Translations under genes and position numbers: made by a program
NCBI GenBank assembly: GCA_016866815.1
Contig: VGKZ01000059.1
Span: 1-6,642, forward strand
Direction: 5' to 3'
DNA: 6,642 nt
Origin: Candidatus Peregrinibacteria bacterium
GTDB lineage: Bacteria; Patescibacteriota; Gracilibacteria; Peribacterales; Peribacteraceae
In this document: piece after piece, positions 1 to 5,423 of the stretch
Position numbering within the stretch: the first letter of the stretch is position 1
Layout of the letters: the number at the start of each line of letters is the position of its first letter
Notes under the pieces: model-generated
Told to the model about the DNA's origin: nothing
Database searches by the model: none
What the model saw: the letters and a program-made list of their open reading frames with translations, nothing else

Positions 1-68
1 TATACGGATTGAGCCAAGCGCATGCTGTGCTGCCATACCACCAGTTTTTCGAAAGCCATATCAATCAT
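1..68 (-). CDS. Four-helix-bundle protein, S23 / 23S rRNA intervening-sequence family (5' end only)
   Basis: Only the first 22 residues are in the window; the gene runs off the left edge. The segment FEKLVVWQHSMRLAQSV matches the opening signature of the four-helix-bundle S23 family (typically FEKLxVWQxAxxLxxxVY), small proteins first found encoded in intervening sequences of 23S rRNA and now known as stand-alone chromosomal genes of unknown function. I chose the ATG at 66-68. A second in-frame ATG at 57-59 is equally possible, and a stop (TAA) lies upstream in frame at 99-101. No Shine-Dalgarno sequence precedes either start. The gene follows folK by 44 bases on the same strand. The family match rests on a short motif and has not been tested over the full length. 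Confidence 0.7.
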   Translation of the reverse strand, partial: MIDMAFEKLVVWQHSMRLAQSV

Positions 69-96
69 GTGCGTATCATCATGTACTCTGATCAAA

Positions 97-119
97 GCTT
101 ACAGCTTATCGCTTACAGC
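97..119. repeat. Short direct repeat at the folK 3' end
   Basis: The 9-mer gcttacagc occurs at 97-105 and again at 111-119, separated by ttatc. The right copy contains the folK stop codon (TAA at 113-115 on the minus strand). The word AAGCTGT and its relatives recur in the spacers near 5361-5367 and 5406-5423, so this may be a remnant of the same AT-rich spacer element. Too short to assign a function. Confidence 0.5.
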
Positions 120-655
120 CTGATCTGCGTCATCTTGCACTTTTGCTCTTTTACTTGCTCCAAAAGTCCGTTCCATCTTTCTCCGGAACGGGGGTTCTTT
201 GCGTGAGAATCAATCAATTCACACAGCGGTTCCAGTACGAACCTGCGTTCATGCATCCTGGGATGTGGTATCACAAGCTCAACGCTCAAAGCACATTGCT
301 CATCGCCGACATCTTGTATCTTATCGTTTCTATCCTCCGAGTCTTTCGACACCCAATCCCCATACAACAACACATCCAGATCAATCGTCCGTGGCCCCTT
401 CGGATACGGCGGGTCCTTCCCAAGTTCTGCTTCGATCTGCTGCAGCGTCGCATGCACCTCTTCGGGTGTTTCTTCCGTTTCAAATCTTGCAACGGCATTC
501 AGAAAATCTGCCTGATCTTCACGTTCTCTCGGCGCGCTTTTGTACACAGGAGAAAATACGATATCTGGGTAATCGGCACGGAGAATCTCGGCGCAGGTTT
601 TCAGGTTTGTCTCCGCATCTATGTTAGAGCCAAGCCCTATGAAGACTGTTGTCAT
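113..655 (-). CDS. folK: 2-amino-4-hydroxy-6-hydroxymethyldihydropteridine pyrophosphokinase (HPPK)
   Basis: Cytoplasmic folate enzyme that transfers pyrophosphate from ATP to 6-hydroxymethyl-7,8-dihydropterin, the step after FolB. Seen in order in the 180 residues: the N-terminal GLGSN (7-11), the pterin-side YKSAPRE followed by DFLNAV (38-55), the Mg-binding GPRTIDLDVLLYGD (87-100, Asp92 and Asp94), and IPHPRMHERRFVLEPL (129-144). Two oddities: the loop before GPR reads GKDPPYPKGPR, so the arginines seen there in E. coli HPPK (GRVR) are Lys and Pro; and about 15 to 20 extra charged residues (around 101-126) separate LLYGD from the IPHP motif. The C-terminal 30 residues are a variable, basic tail. 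The ATG overlaps the folB stop as ATGA, which fixes the start and implies translational coupling. Family assignment is secure; full activity is inferred. Confidence 0.95.
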   Translation of the reverse strand: MTTVFIGLGSNIDAETNLKTCAEILRADYPDIVFSPVYKSAPREREDQADFLNAVARFETEETPEEVHATLQQIEAELGKDPPYPKGPRTIDLDVLLYGDWVSKDSEDRNDKIQDVGDEQCALSVELVIPHPRMHERRFVLEPLCELIDSHAKNPRSGERWNGLLEQVKEQKCKMTQIRL

Positions 656-996
656 GGGCGGGTGATGGTTACTGTCGCGCCTTTCGATCCTGAAATATTT
701 GGTTTTGTGACGGAGATCGTCACTTTCTGCGGGGCAAATTTCTCCAGAATGGTTCCTGCAGCATCTTCTGCAAATTTTTCCAGAGTGCTTCGCTCTGTCG
801 CTCCCAGCCCTCTGATGGTATCGGCAACACGGTCGTAATCGATGGTATCGGCGATGTCGTCGGATCGTCCCGCTTTCGCTGTATCGGTACAGAGCGTCAC
901 GGACACATGCAGTGTCTGCGCTGATGCGCGTTCGGCGGCTGTCACTCCAATGTGTGATTGCACGATGATTGCTTCCAGAGAAATGCTATCTTCCAT
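652..996 (-). CDS. folB: Dihydroneopterin aldolase
   Basis: Converts 7,8-dihydroneopterin to 6-hydroxymethyl-7,8-dihydropterin and glycolaldehyde, feeding FolK encoded directly downstream. The 114 residues match the family's usual length of about 120. Visible family features are GVTAAERASAQ with Glu22, the SDDIADTIDYDRV segment with the catalytic-type Tyr54, LEKFAED with the pterin-anchoring-type Glu73, and the C-terminal VTKPN with Lys98 followed by a basic, hydrophobic strand ending ITRP. All key positions of the octameric aldolase fold are present. The ATG at 994-996 has no Shine-Dalgarno sequence; a small GC hairpin sits immediately before it. The TGA stop overlaps the folK ATG by four bases, so the two are cotranscribed and probably coupled. 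No folE, folP or folC is in the window. Confidence 0.95.
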   Translation of the reverse strand: MEDSISLEAIIVQSHIGVTAAERASAQTLHVSVTLCTDTAKAGRSDDIADTIDYDRVADTIRGLGATERSTLEKFAEDAAGTILEKFAPQKVTISVTKPNISGSKGATVTITRP

Positions 997-997
997 A

Positions 998-1013
998 CCG
1001 CGATTCTACGCGG
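998..1013 (-). promoter_or_regulatory. GC-rich hairpin at the folB start
   Basis: Perfect inverted repeat ccgcg (998-1002) / cgcgg (1009-1013) with a 6-base loop, ending one base before the folB ATG. In the transcript this stem would occupy the ribosome landing site, where a Shine-Dalgarno would normally sit. There is no T-run, so it is not an intrinsic terminator. A role in limiting folB translation is inference; a 5-bp stem can also occur by chance. Confidence 0.35.
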
Positions 1014-1026
1014 CTACGGGTACACA

Positions 1027-1134
1027 TCAATGTGGGGTTTCAGGATTTTTCGCTCCAGTGTGCCAGTCTCCAGGTTCCAAATGAATCGGTTCCACTACGT
1101 ATGGGCATGGAATACTCTTCTCTGTACCGTACAT
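1027..1134 (-). CDS. Possible 35-residue protein between secD and folB
   Basis: An ATG seven bases after the secD stop opens a 35-codon frame ending in TGA, filling most of the 145-base gap between secD and folB. The product would be hydrophilic and rich in Pro, Glu and His (it begins MYGTEKSIPCPYVVEP), with one Cys, no membrane segment and no family I recognise. Its position right behind secD would suit translational coupling, but there is no Shine-Dalgarno sequence and codon use is not distinctive. It could equally be untranslated leader of folB. Included because it is the only frame that explains the largest gap in the window. Confidence 0.25.
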   Translation of the reverse strand: MYGTEKSIPCPYVVEPIHLEPGDWHTGAKNPETPH

Positions 1135-1141
1135 CAATCGT

Positions 1142-3574
1142 TTAAGGATTTTGTCTTGCCTTGGCTCCGGAAACGAACAAGCCCATCTTTTCAGCAATCG
1201 GCATATCCGCCACTTTGCGTATCATCCAGCGCGTGACGATGATGGCGGTGAACATGGAAATGAAGATACCCGTTGCCAGGGTGATGGCGAAGCCGCGGAC
1301 GATGGACGTACCGATGACGAAGAGCACGGCGCAGGTGATGAGTGTGGAGATGTTTCCGTCGCGGATACTGGACCATGCCTTGTTGAAGCCTGTTTCGGAG
1401 GCTGTTTTCAGGATTTTGCCTTTCCGGACCTCTTCTTTGATACGCTCGAAGATCAGCACGTTCGCATCGATGGCCATGCCGATCGAGAGGATCATACCGG
1501 CTACACCAGCCAACGTGAGGACGATGTATGTGTGTGAGAACAGAAAGAGAGGTAACTTGAGCAATGCGATGAAGATCAGCACGTAGAAGAGCAGTGCGAT
1601 GTTCGCGATAACGCCGAGGAGCCTGTAGACGACGAGCATGAAGAGCATCAGCACGACCATGCCGACGAGTCCCGCTTTCAGGGACATGGCGAGTGCCTCC
1701 GCGCCGAGGGTAGCCTCTACCGTACGCTGGCCAGTGAGGTAGATCGGGGCGGGAATTGCTCCCGTATTCAGGTCCGTAGCGAGCGCATTGGCTTCCTCGA
1801 AAGTCTGGCTTCCTGTGATCACCGCTGTGCCGCCAACGATGGCCTGCTGGACGGTGGGGGCAGAGATCAGCTGGCCTCCGACGAAGATGGCAAGACGCTT
1901 ACCGATGTTGTTTTTCGTCAGTTGCTCGAAGAGCTTCGCCCCTTCGTCGTCGAAGGCGATCTGCACGATGGGGATATTCGTCGTCGGATCCATCGTGACG
2001 CTCGCGGAGCGGAAGTGCGTGCCGTCGAGCTGCGTGTCCTTCCAGCCAGTCGGTAACAGGGAGAAGAAGAGCGTCCGAAGGACAATCTGGTCCTCGCGAG
2101 CCTCCACAGCACCGCGCTGCAGGCGGCCGATGATCTCTACTGCCCGACTGCCGGCGTCTGCGCCGCGGATGGTCAGAAGCTCATAGCTGGCGATGTCGCC
2201 CGTCGGGGCAGGGGGAGCATCCATGCGAATGAGGTGGTAGCCGAACTGCGTTTCTACCGGTGCACTCACTTCACCCGTCTTCAGCTGGAGCGCGGCCTGT
2301 TCAAACGCCGGTACCATGGTGCCGAGTCCGAAGGTTCCAAGACTGCCACCTTCCTTGCCCGACGGTCCGTCGGAGTGTGAGCGGGCGAGGGTCTCGAATT
2401 TTGTTCCACTTGCGAGTTGCCGTCGCAGGTCGAGTGCCACGGCAAGGGCTTCCTCCTTCGTTCTGGTCACTTCTTCCCCTGCGGAAGATGCTCCTTTGTA
2501 CGCCACGAGGATGTGGCTTGCGCGCATTTGCGTCTGTCCGGGGACGAATTTACGCAAGAAGAGGATTGCAGCGCCTTTTTCCAGCGTCACCGGTTTGAGT
2601 GCTCCCGGCTGCATGGACTTGATGGCCTGAACGATGGGAGCGGGGACACCCGCATCCAGTTTCTTTTCGATGTGGCTGGTATGACTGAGGGTGGAGTCGT
2701 CTGCCTGGAGAATATCGAAGGCTTTCGGCGCTTCGTTGACCAGCCGTCCCGTAGCCGTGCGGGCGCGGAGGACTTCGACGAGGAAGACGCCAGGCACATC
2801 CGTCGTTGTGGGTTGTCCGGCGCTGTCCGTCGCGTTCGCCTTCACTGTGGCGTCGAACGGGAGGATGCCGTCTCTCGGTCCGCGGTTCCATATTCCCTCC
2901 AGCCCCTTCGGTAACTGGTCGCGGAAGTATCGTGCTTCTGTGGTGTAGGAGACACCGAGATCCGCCCCGATGTCTTCGCCGACCTTCGCCAGCGATTCTC
3001 CGGGCTCCTTCAGTCTCGTACGCACCGACTGTACGCGTGCGCGGATTTCCTTTTCGTATTCCGGAGTTGGTTCCGTTTGCTCTTCTTTGAATTCCAGCTG
3101 AATGGTCTTGCCGACGGTGTCGATACATTTTTGCGTCTCGATGATGCCGGGGCATTCCACCAGAAGGTGCTTCTCGTTGCCGATGTACGAAGGAGTGATG
3201 GTTGCTTCACTCACGCCGAGAGAGTTGATGCGTCGTTCGAGGACCGTGCGGATGGCTTCGACGATGGATGTGCGTTGCGTCTCGATACTCCGGAGCTGGT
3301 TCTGGAGGAGGATGATGGAATCGCCGGCGACACCGCGCGCTGTCAGGCCGTCAATTTCCTTCTGGATGGAATCGACCTGTTGCTGCATTTCCTCCTCTGA
3401 AATACGGAAATCGAGCTGTGTCCCTCCCGCCAGGTCCAGGCCGAGGTGGAAGGTTGGCGATCTGAGAAAGGACGGTGCCCATGAGCGTGCGGAGTCCGGT
3501 AATGCAATGAACAAGAACGCCGCCGCAACGATTGCGGTCATTGTCGGCCAGATATTCGGTCGTCCGGATGCCAT
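1142..3574 (-). CDS. secD: Protein translocase subunit SecD with inserted parvulin-type isomerase domain
   Basis: Membrane subunit of the Sec accessory motor (normally with SecF), which uses ion flow to pull exported chains out of SecYEG. At 810 residues it is about 200 longer than E. coli SecD. Order: TM1 (about 10-28); LGLDLAGGTQL (44-54); the P1 base with ERRINSLGVSEA (113-124); an inserted region, about 165-495, holding a parvulin domain (350-451); the P1 remainder with LAIFVGGQLISAP (561-573); then five membrane segments (about 632-785), with motif D4 TLGAEAL, motif D5 SIGMAIDANVLIFERIKEE (697-715) and motif D6 GFAITLATGI (761-770). The ATG lies 2 bases after the stop of the upstream lipoprotein gene, so translation is probably coupled; no Shine-Dalgarno is visible. 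The reading frame is intact across the insertion, arguing against an assembly join. No secF follows; the next genes are folB and folK. Confidence 0.97.
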   Translation of the reverse strand: MASGRPNIWPTMTAIVAAAFLFIALPDSARSWAPSFLRSPTFHLGLDLAGGTQLDFRISEEEMQQQVDSIQKEIDGLTARGVAGDSIILLQNQLRSIETQRTSIVEAIRTVLERRINSLGVSEATITPSYIGNEKHLLVECPGIIETQKCIDTVGKTIQLEFKEEQTEPTPEYEKEIRARVQSVRTRLKEPGESLAKVGEDIGADLGVSYTTEARYFRDQLPKGLEGIWNRGPRDGILPFDATVKANATDSAGQPTTTDVPGVFLVEVLRARTATGRLVNEAPKAFDILQADDSTLSHTSHIEKKLDAGVPAPIVQAIKSMQPGALKPVTLEKGAAILFLRKFVPGQTQMRASHILVAYKGASSAGEEVTRTKEEALAVALDLRRQLASGTKFETLARSHSDGPSGKEGGSLGTFGLGTMVPAFEQAALQLKTGEVSAPVETQFGYHLIRMDAPPAPTGDIASYELLTIRGADAGSRAVEIIGRLQRGAVEAREDQIVLRTLFFSLLPTGWKDTQLDGTHFRSASVTMDPTTNIPIVQIAFDDEGAKLFEQLTKNNIGKRLAIFVGGQLISAPTVQQAIVGGTAVITGSQTFEEANALATDLNTGAIPAPIYLTGQRTVEATLGAEALAMSLKAGLVGMVVLMLFMLVVYRLLGVIANIALLFYVLIFIALLKLPLFLFSHTYIVLTLAGVAGMILSIGMAIDANVLIFERIKEEVRKGKILKTASETGFNKAWSSIRDGNISTLITCAVLFVIGTSIVRGFAITLATGIFISMFTAIIVTRWMIRKVADMPIAEKMGLFVSGAKARQNP
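2222..2527 (-). other. Parvulin (PpiC-type) domain embedded in SecD
   Basis: SecD residues 350-451 read as a complete rotamase domain of the PpiC/PrsA/SurA class: MRASHILV with His354, the helix with FETLARSHSD (393-402), GPSGKEGGSLGTFGLGTM (403-420), VPAFEQAALQLKTGEVSAPV (421-440), and FGYHLIR with His447. The two histidines correspond to the conserved pair of Pin1-type parvulins. The catalytic Cys/Asp position (Cys113 of Pin1) appears to be Gly403, next to Asp402, so catalysis could be reduced or the domain could act as a chaperone. In the SecD topology it lies in the large extracytoplasmic loop, where it would meet chains leaving the translocon. Domain identity is clear; activity is inference. 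Confidence 0.92.
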
Positions 3575-3576
3575 GG

Positions 3577-4251
3577 TTATTTGACGCGTTCGAAGGTCAT
3601 ATGTAAGCCGACATTCATGTCATCCGCAAATACATCGGCGATTTCCCGCGACGGGAGTCCGCGGATGGAGATCGTTCGTTCGATTTTCTGTTTGTCCAGC
3701 TGGATTTTTGCAGCGAGTCTGCCACGGGCGAAGATTCCCATCGGCTTGCCGTCGAATTCCTTGAATAATTTCTGCATTTTTTCCACGCCTTCATCAGTGA
3801 ATCCGATGATGACATTGCCTTTCTTCAGAGCGTCTTCATCCGACCCTGCAAGAACCCAATCAATATCCGTCCCTGCTACCCCGGTAGCCCGGAAAATACC
3901 CTGCCCCTCCACGGTGATATCACCCTCCTGCGCTTCCGGCACCCCTATGCGAATTTCCATGGAGAAAGGGGCGGTCATCTCCTCATTCAGCGCTTCTGCC
4001 ACTGCAGCCGGGTCGACTTCGGCTGTGATCGTGGTGGTGTTGGAGGCTTCGACATATTCAATATCGAAATCCATCAGCCCCCCGTTCAGACGTGCGAGCC
4101 GTCGTTCCATCACCTTCTGTGCCGCTTGGGTCAGATCGGTCATACGCACCTTGTCCGTAGTATCAAAACGAACGTTATAGGTCAGTATGCCGGAACCTCC
4201 GCATCCAGCGAGCAGGAGGCCGAACGCCGTAGAGACGATCAGTCGTTTCAT
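3577..4251 (-). CDS. Lipoprotein resembling the SecD P1 (extracytoplasmic) region
   Basis: The 224-residue product has a short signal peptide with a clear lipobox, LLAGC, placing the lipid-bearing Cys at 17. The rest has no membrane segment and parallels the SecD encoded next door: KVMERRLARL (47-56) against TVLERRINSL; PFSMEIRI (95-102) against IQLEFKEE; ATGVAGTDIDWV (122-133) against LPTGWKDTQLDG; and NVIIGFTDEGVEKM through FDGKPMGIFARGRLA (146-180) against IVQIAFDDEGAKLF and IGKRLAIFVGGQLIS. It is thus a stand-alone SecD P1-like domain tethered outside the membrane. It probably arose from secD by partial duplication or shares that fold. It lies 2 bases upstream of secD and is surely cotranscribed, suggesting a partner in export. 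No Shine-Dalgarno precedes the ATG; the leader is instead pyrimidine-rich. Function is unproven. Confidence 0.85.
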   Translation of the reverse strand: MKRLIVSTAFGLLLAGCGGSGILTYNVRFDTTDKVRMTDLTQAAQKVMERRLARLNGGLMDFDIEYVEASNTTTITAEVDPAAVAEALNEEMTAPFSMEIRIGVPEAQEGDITVEGQGIFRATGVAGTDIDWVLAGSDEDALKKGNVIIGFTDEGVEKMQKLFKEFDGKPMGIFARGRLAAKIQLDKQKIERTISIRGLPSREIADVFADDMNVGLHMTFERVK

Positions 4252-4362
4252 GTCCGGTTCAGTGTAGGGGAGAGGGGAGGAACGAGAAAGGTAATCCAGA
4301 GTTTTTTACTCGCTGGGAACCCGTTAAAGGTGGATAGGTTGTCCGGTTGATAGGTGCCTGAT
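4252..4362 (-). other. Intergenic leader of the lipoprotein-secD operon
   Basis: This 111-base gap holds a pyrimidine-rich run on the minus strand just before the lipoprotein ATG (4267-4280 reads ggggagaggggagg on the plus strand, so CCTCCCC... in the transcript). It also contains a weak bulged stem around 4296-4316 (GAGT/ACTC plus CCA/TGG arms around an A-rich loop) and a 9-base direct repeat tgtccggtt at 4251-4259 and 4340-4348. No convincing promoter pair or intrinsic terminator is visible, so whether the nucleotidyltransferase gene is cotranscribed with secD is open. Confidence 0.4.
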
Positions 4363-5334
4363 TTACAATGCTAATCGTGTTTTTTCACGAAGCATTTTTC
4401 CGTTCAAATCCACTCCTTTGAGTACGCATCCCTTATCGAGAATGCAATTGCGCAGTGTGCAGTTTTCTACGACGCAGTCTTCGAAGAGCACGGTATCCTT
4501 GAGGACGCTCCGTTTCACGGAGGAACGTTTGCCGACGACAACGCTTCCCTCGCAGGACGTCTGCTCGATCTCGGCACTTTCTTCTTCGATGAAGCGTTCT
4601 CCGACGAGGGAGCGCGTCGCCTCGAGATAGGCTTCGAAGGATCCTACGTCGAACCACGGTTCCGAAAACGTAAATGCGTGCACGGGAAGTCCGCGAGCGA
4701 GAAGTTCTTCGAAGATGCCGCCGACGTTATCGGGTTTTATAGCAGCATACTCGATGACGATCGGGAGTACGGATGCCGGTAACACTGCGCAGCCGGTGGA
4801 GACGAGGGAGGTCTTGGGATGAACGGGCTTCTCTTCGAAGGAGGTGATGGGGAGTGGGGCGTTGGAAGTAGGGGCTAGGGATGGTGTGATGACGGTTCCG
4901 AACGCTTTCGCTTTCTCGAGATCCTTGATGTCGTGAACAGCAATGAGCGTCTCCCCCGGAGTACGGGCATCCAGGAATTGCTTCATGGAGAATCCGCAGT
5001 AGTTGTCACCGGTCAGCAGCAACACATCTTCATTGATGTCATGGTGATCGATCCACTGCGCCGTCGCGCCGAGCGCACCGAGCTTCTCGTCGTCACTCCT
5101 GGTTTCTTCGATGAGGATGCTGATGTCCCTGCGATTGAGCGTTTCCTTCCACGCTGTGAAGGCATCATGGAACATGGCGTTGGTGCTCACGGTGATGGGT
5201 ATGCCCGCCGGAATATCCCGCACGAGGTACTCGATGAGCGGCACTCCGGCAAGCGGCAGGAGCGGCTTCGCGCGTTTCTCCGTGAGAGGCCAGAGACGGG
5301 TGGCGAAACCGCCGGCGAGGATGAAGGCTTGCAT
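4363..5334 (-). CDS. Sugar-1-phosphate nucleotidyltransferase with left-handed beta-helix tail
   Basis: Cytoplasmic enzyme joining an NTP and a sugar 1-phosphate to give an NDP-sugar for glycan synthesis. The 323 residues begin with the nucleotide-binding signature ILAGGFATRLWPLT (5-17) followed by AKPLLPLAGVPLIEY (22-36, Lys23). Further on are LGALGATAQWI (85-95, the usual LGTAGA region), LLLTGDN (105-111, metal and sugar site), FEEKP (166-170) and PWFDVGSFEAYLEA (226-239). Residues about 255-310 show hexapeptide-like periodicity (SVVVGKRSSVKRSVLKDTV..), a short beta-helix used by this family for oligomerisation. A Pro/Ala/Ser-rich loop (about 151-163) is longer than usual. The sugar and base (glucose/dTTP, mannose/GTP or other) cannot be read from the sequence, hence no gene symbol. 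The start is fixed by the motif at the extreme N-terminus; no strong Shine-Dalgarno is seen. Confidence 0.93.
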   Translation of the reverse strand: MQAFILAGGFATRLWPLTEKRAKPLLPLAGVPLIEYLVRDIPAGIPITVSTNAMFHDAFTAWKETLNRRDISILIEETRSDDEKLGALGATAQWIDHHDINEDVLLLTGDNYCGFSMKQFLDARTPGETLIAVHDIKDLEKAKAFGTVITPSLAPTSNAPLPITSFEEKPVHPKTSLVSTGCAVLPASVLPIVIEYAAIKPDNVGGIFEELLARGLPVHAFTFSEPWFDVGSFEAYLEATRSLVGERFIEEESAEIEQTSCEGSVVVGKRSSVKRSVLKDTVLFEDCVVENCTLRNCILDKGCVLKGVDLNGKMLREKTRLAL

Positions 5335-5342
5335 GGCTCTAG

Positions 5343-5379
5343 TGTAGTTGTGAAGTTCTCAAGCTGTTAAGTTGTTTAC
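5343..5379. repeat. Degenerate octamer repeat upstream of the nucleotidyltransferase gene
   Basis: After tgtag, the plus strand reads in steps of eight: ttgtgaag (5348-5355), ttctcaag (5356-5363), ctgttaag (5364-5371), ttgtttac (5372-5379). Three of four units end in aag. The same tgtagttgt plus octamers occur at 6236-6264, at the same place relative to the next gene start. Confidence 0.55.
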
Positions 5380-5407
5380 ATATAGAACTTGTTCAACAGC
5401 TCATCAA
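5379..5407 (-). promoter_or_regulatory. Candidate promoter for the nucleotidyltransferase gene
   Basis: On the minus strand TTGATG (5402-5407) and TATATG (5379-5384) are separated by exactly 17 bases, each matching four of six consensus positions for a sigma-70-type promoter. Transcription would begin some 35-40 bases before the ATG at 5334. An inverted repeat, GAAC-AA-GTTC, lies within the spacer. The surrounding sequence is AT-rich, so a chance match is possible. Confidence 0.4.
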
Positions 5408-5423
5408 CCCAACAGCAAACAGC
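5406..5423. repeat. Spacer repeat block (copy A)
   Basis: The plus strand reads aaccc-aacagc-aaacagc immediately beside the stop codon of the membrane-protein gene. It matches aaccg-aacagc-t-aaacagc at 6281-6299 apart from one substitution and one extra base. Together with the octamer blocks it makes the two spacers around the membrane-protein gene paralogous. Confidence 0.55.

Noticed and set aside
9..206. 65-codon plus-strand frame at the left edge
   Set aside because: Overlaps the start of the S23-type gene and the end of folK on the other strand; no supporting motif.
143..838. 231-codon open frame on the plus strand across folK and folB
   Set aside because: Fully antisense to two genes with intact catalytic motifs; the translated sequence is Cys/Phe/Arg-rich with no recognisable family. 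A shadow frame.
652..996. UGA recoding (code 25) as in some candidate-phyla bacteria
   Set aside because: folB ends at a UGA exactly where the family ends, and no internal in-frame UGA is needed in any gene, so the standard bacterial code suffices.
2417..2914. Plus-strand frames opposite the SecD insertion
   Set aside because: The minus-strand frame carries parvulin and SecD motifs throughout; the plus-strand frames are antisense by-products of codon bias.
1142..3574. Assembly or frameshift artefact joining secD to a separate prsA/ppiC gene
   Set aside because: SecD motifs occur on both sides of the parvulin domain in one uninterrupted frame, so a simple end-to-end join cannot explain it.
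3581..4180. 199-codon open frame on the plus strand opposite the lipoprotein gene
   Set aside because: Ser/Ile/Pro-rich mirror of a clear lipoprotein; no domain pattern.
4296..4316. Possible intrinsic terminator between the nucleotidyltransferase and lipoprotein genes
   Set aside because: The stem is short and bulged and the A/T run lies in the loop, not after the stem, on either strand.
5335..5423. Remnant of a sugar-transferase catalytic domain after the membrane-protein stop
   Set aside because: Reading on past the TAA meets another stop within about 17 codons and shows no catalytic motif.
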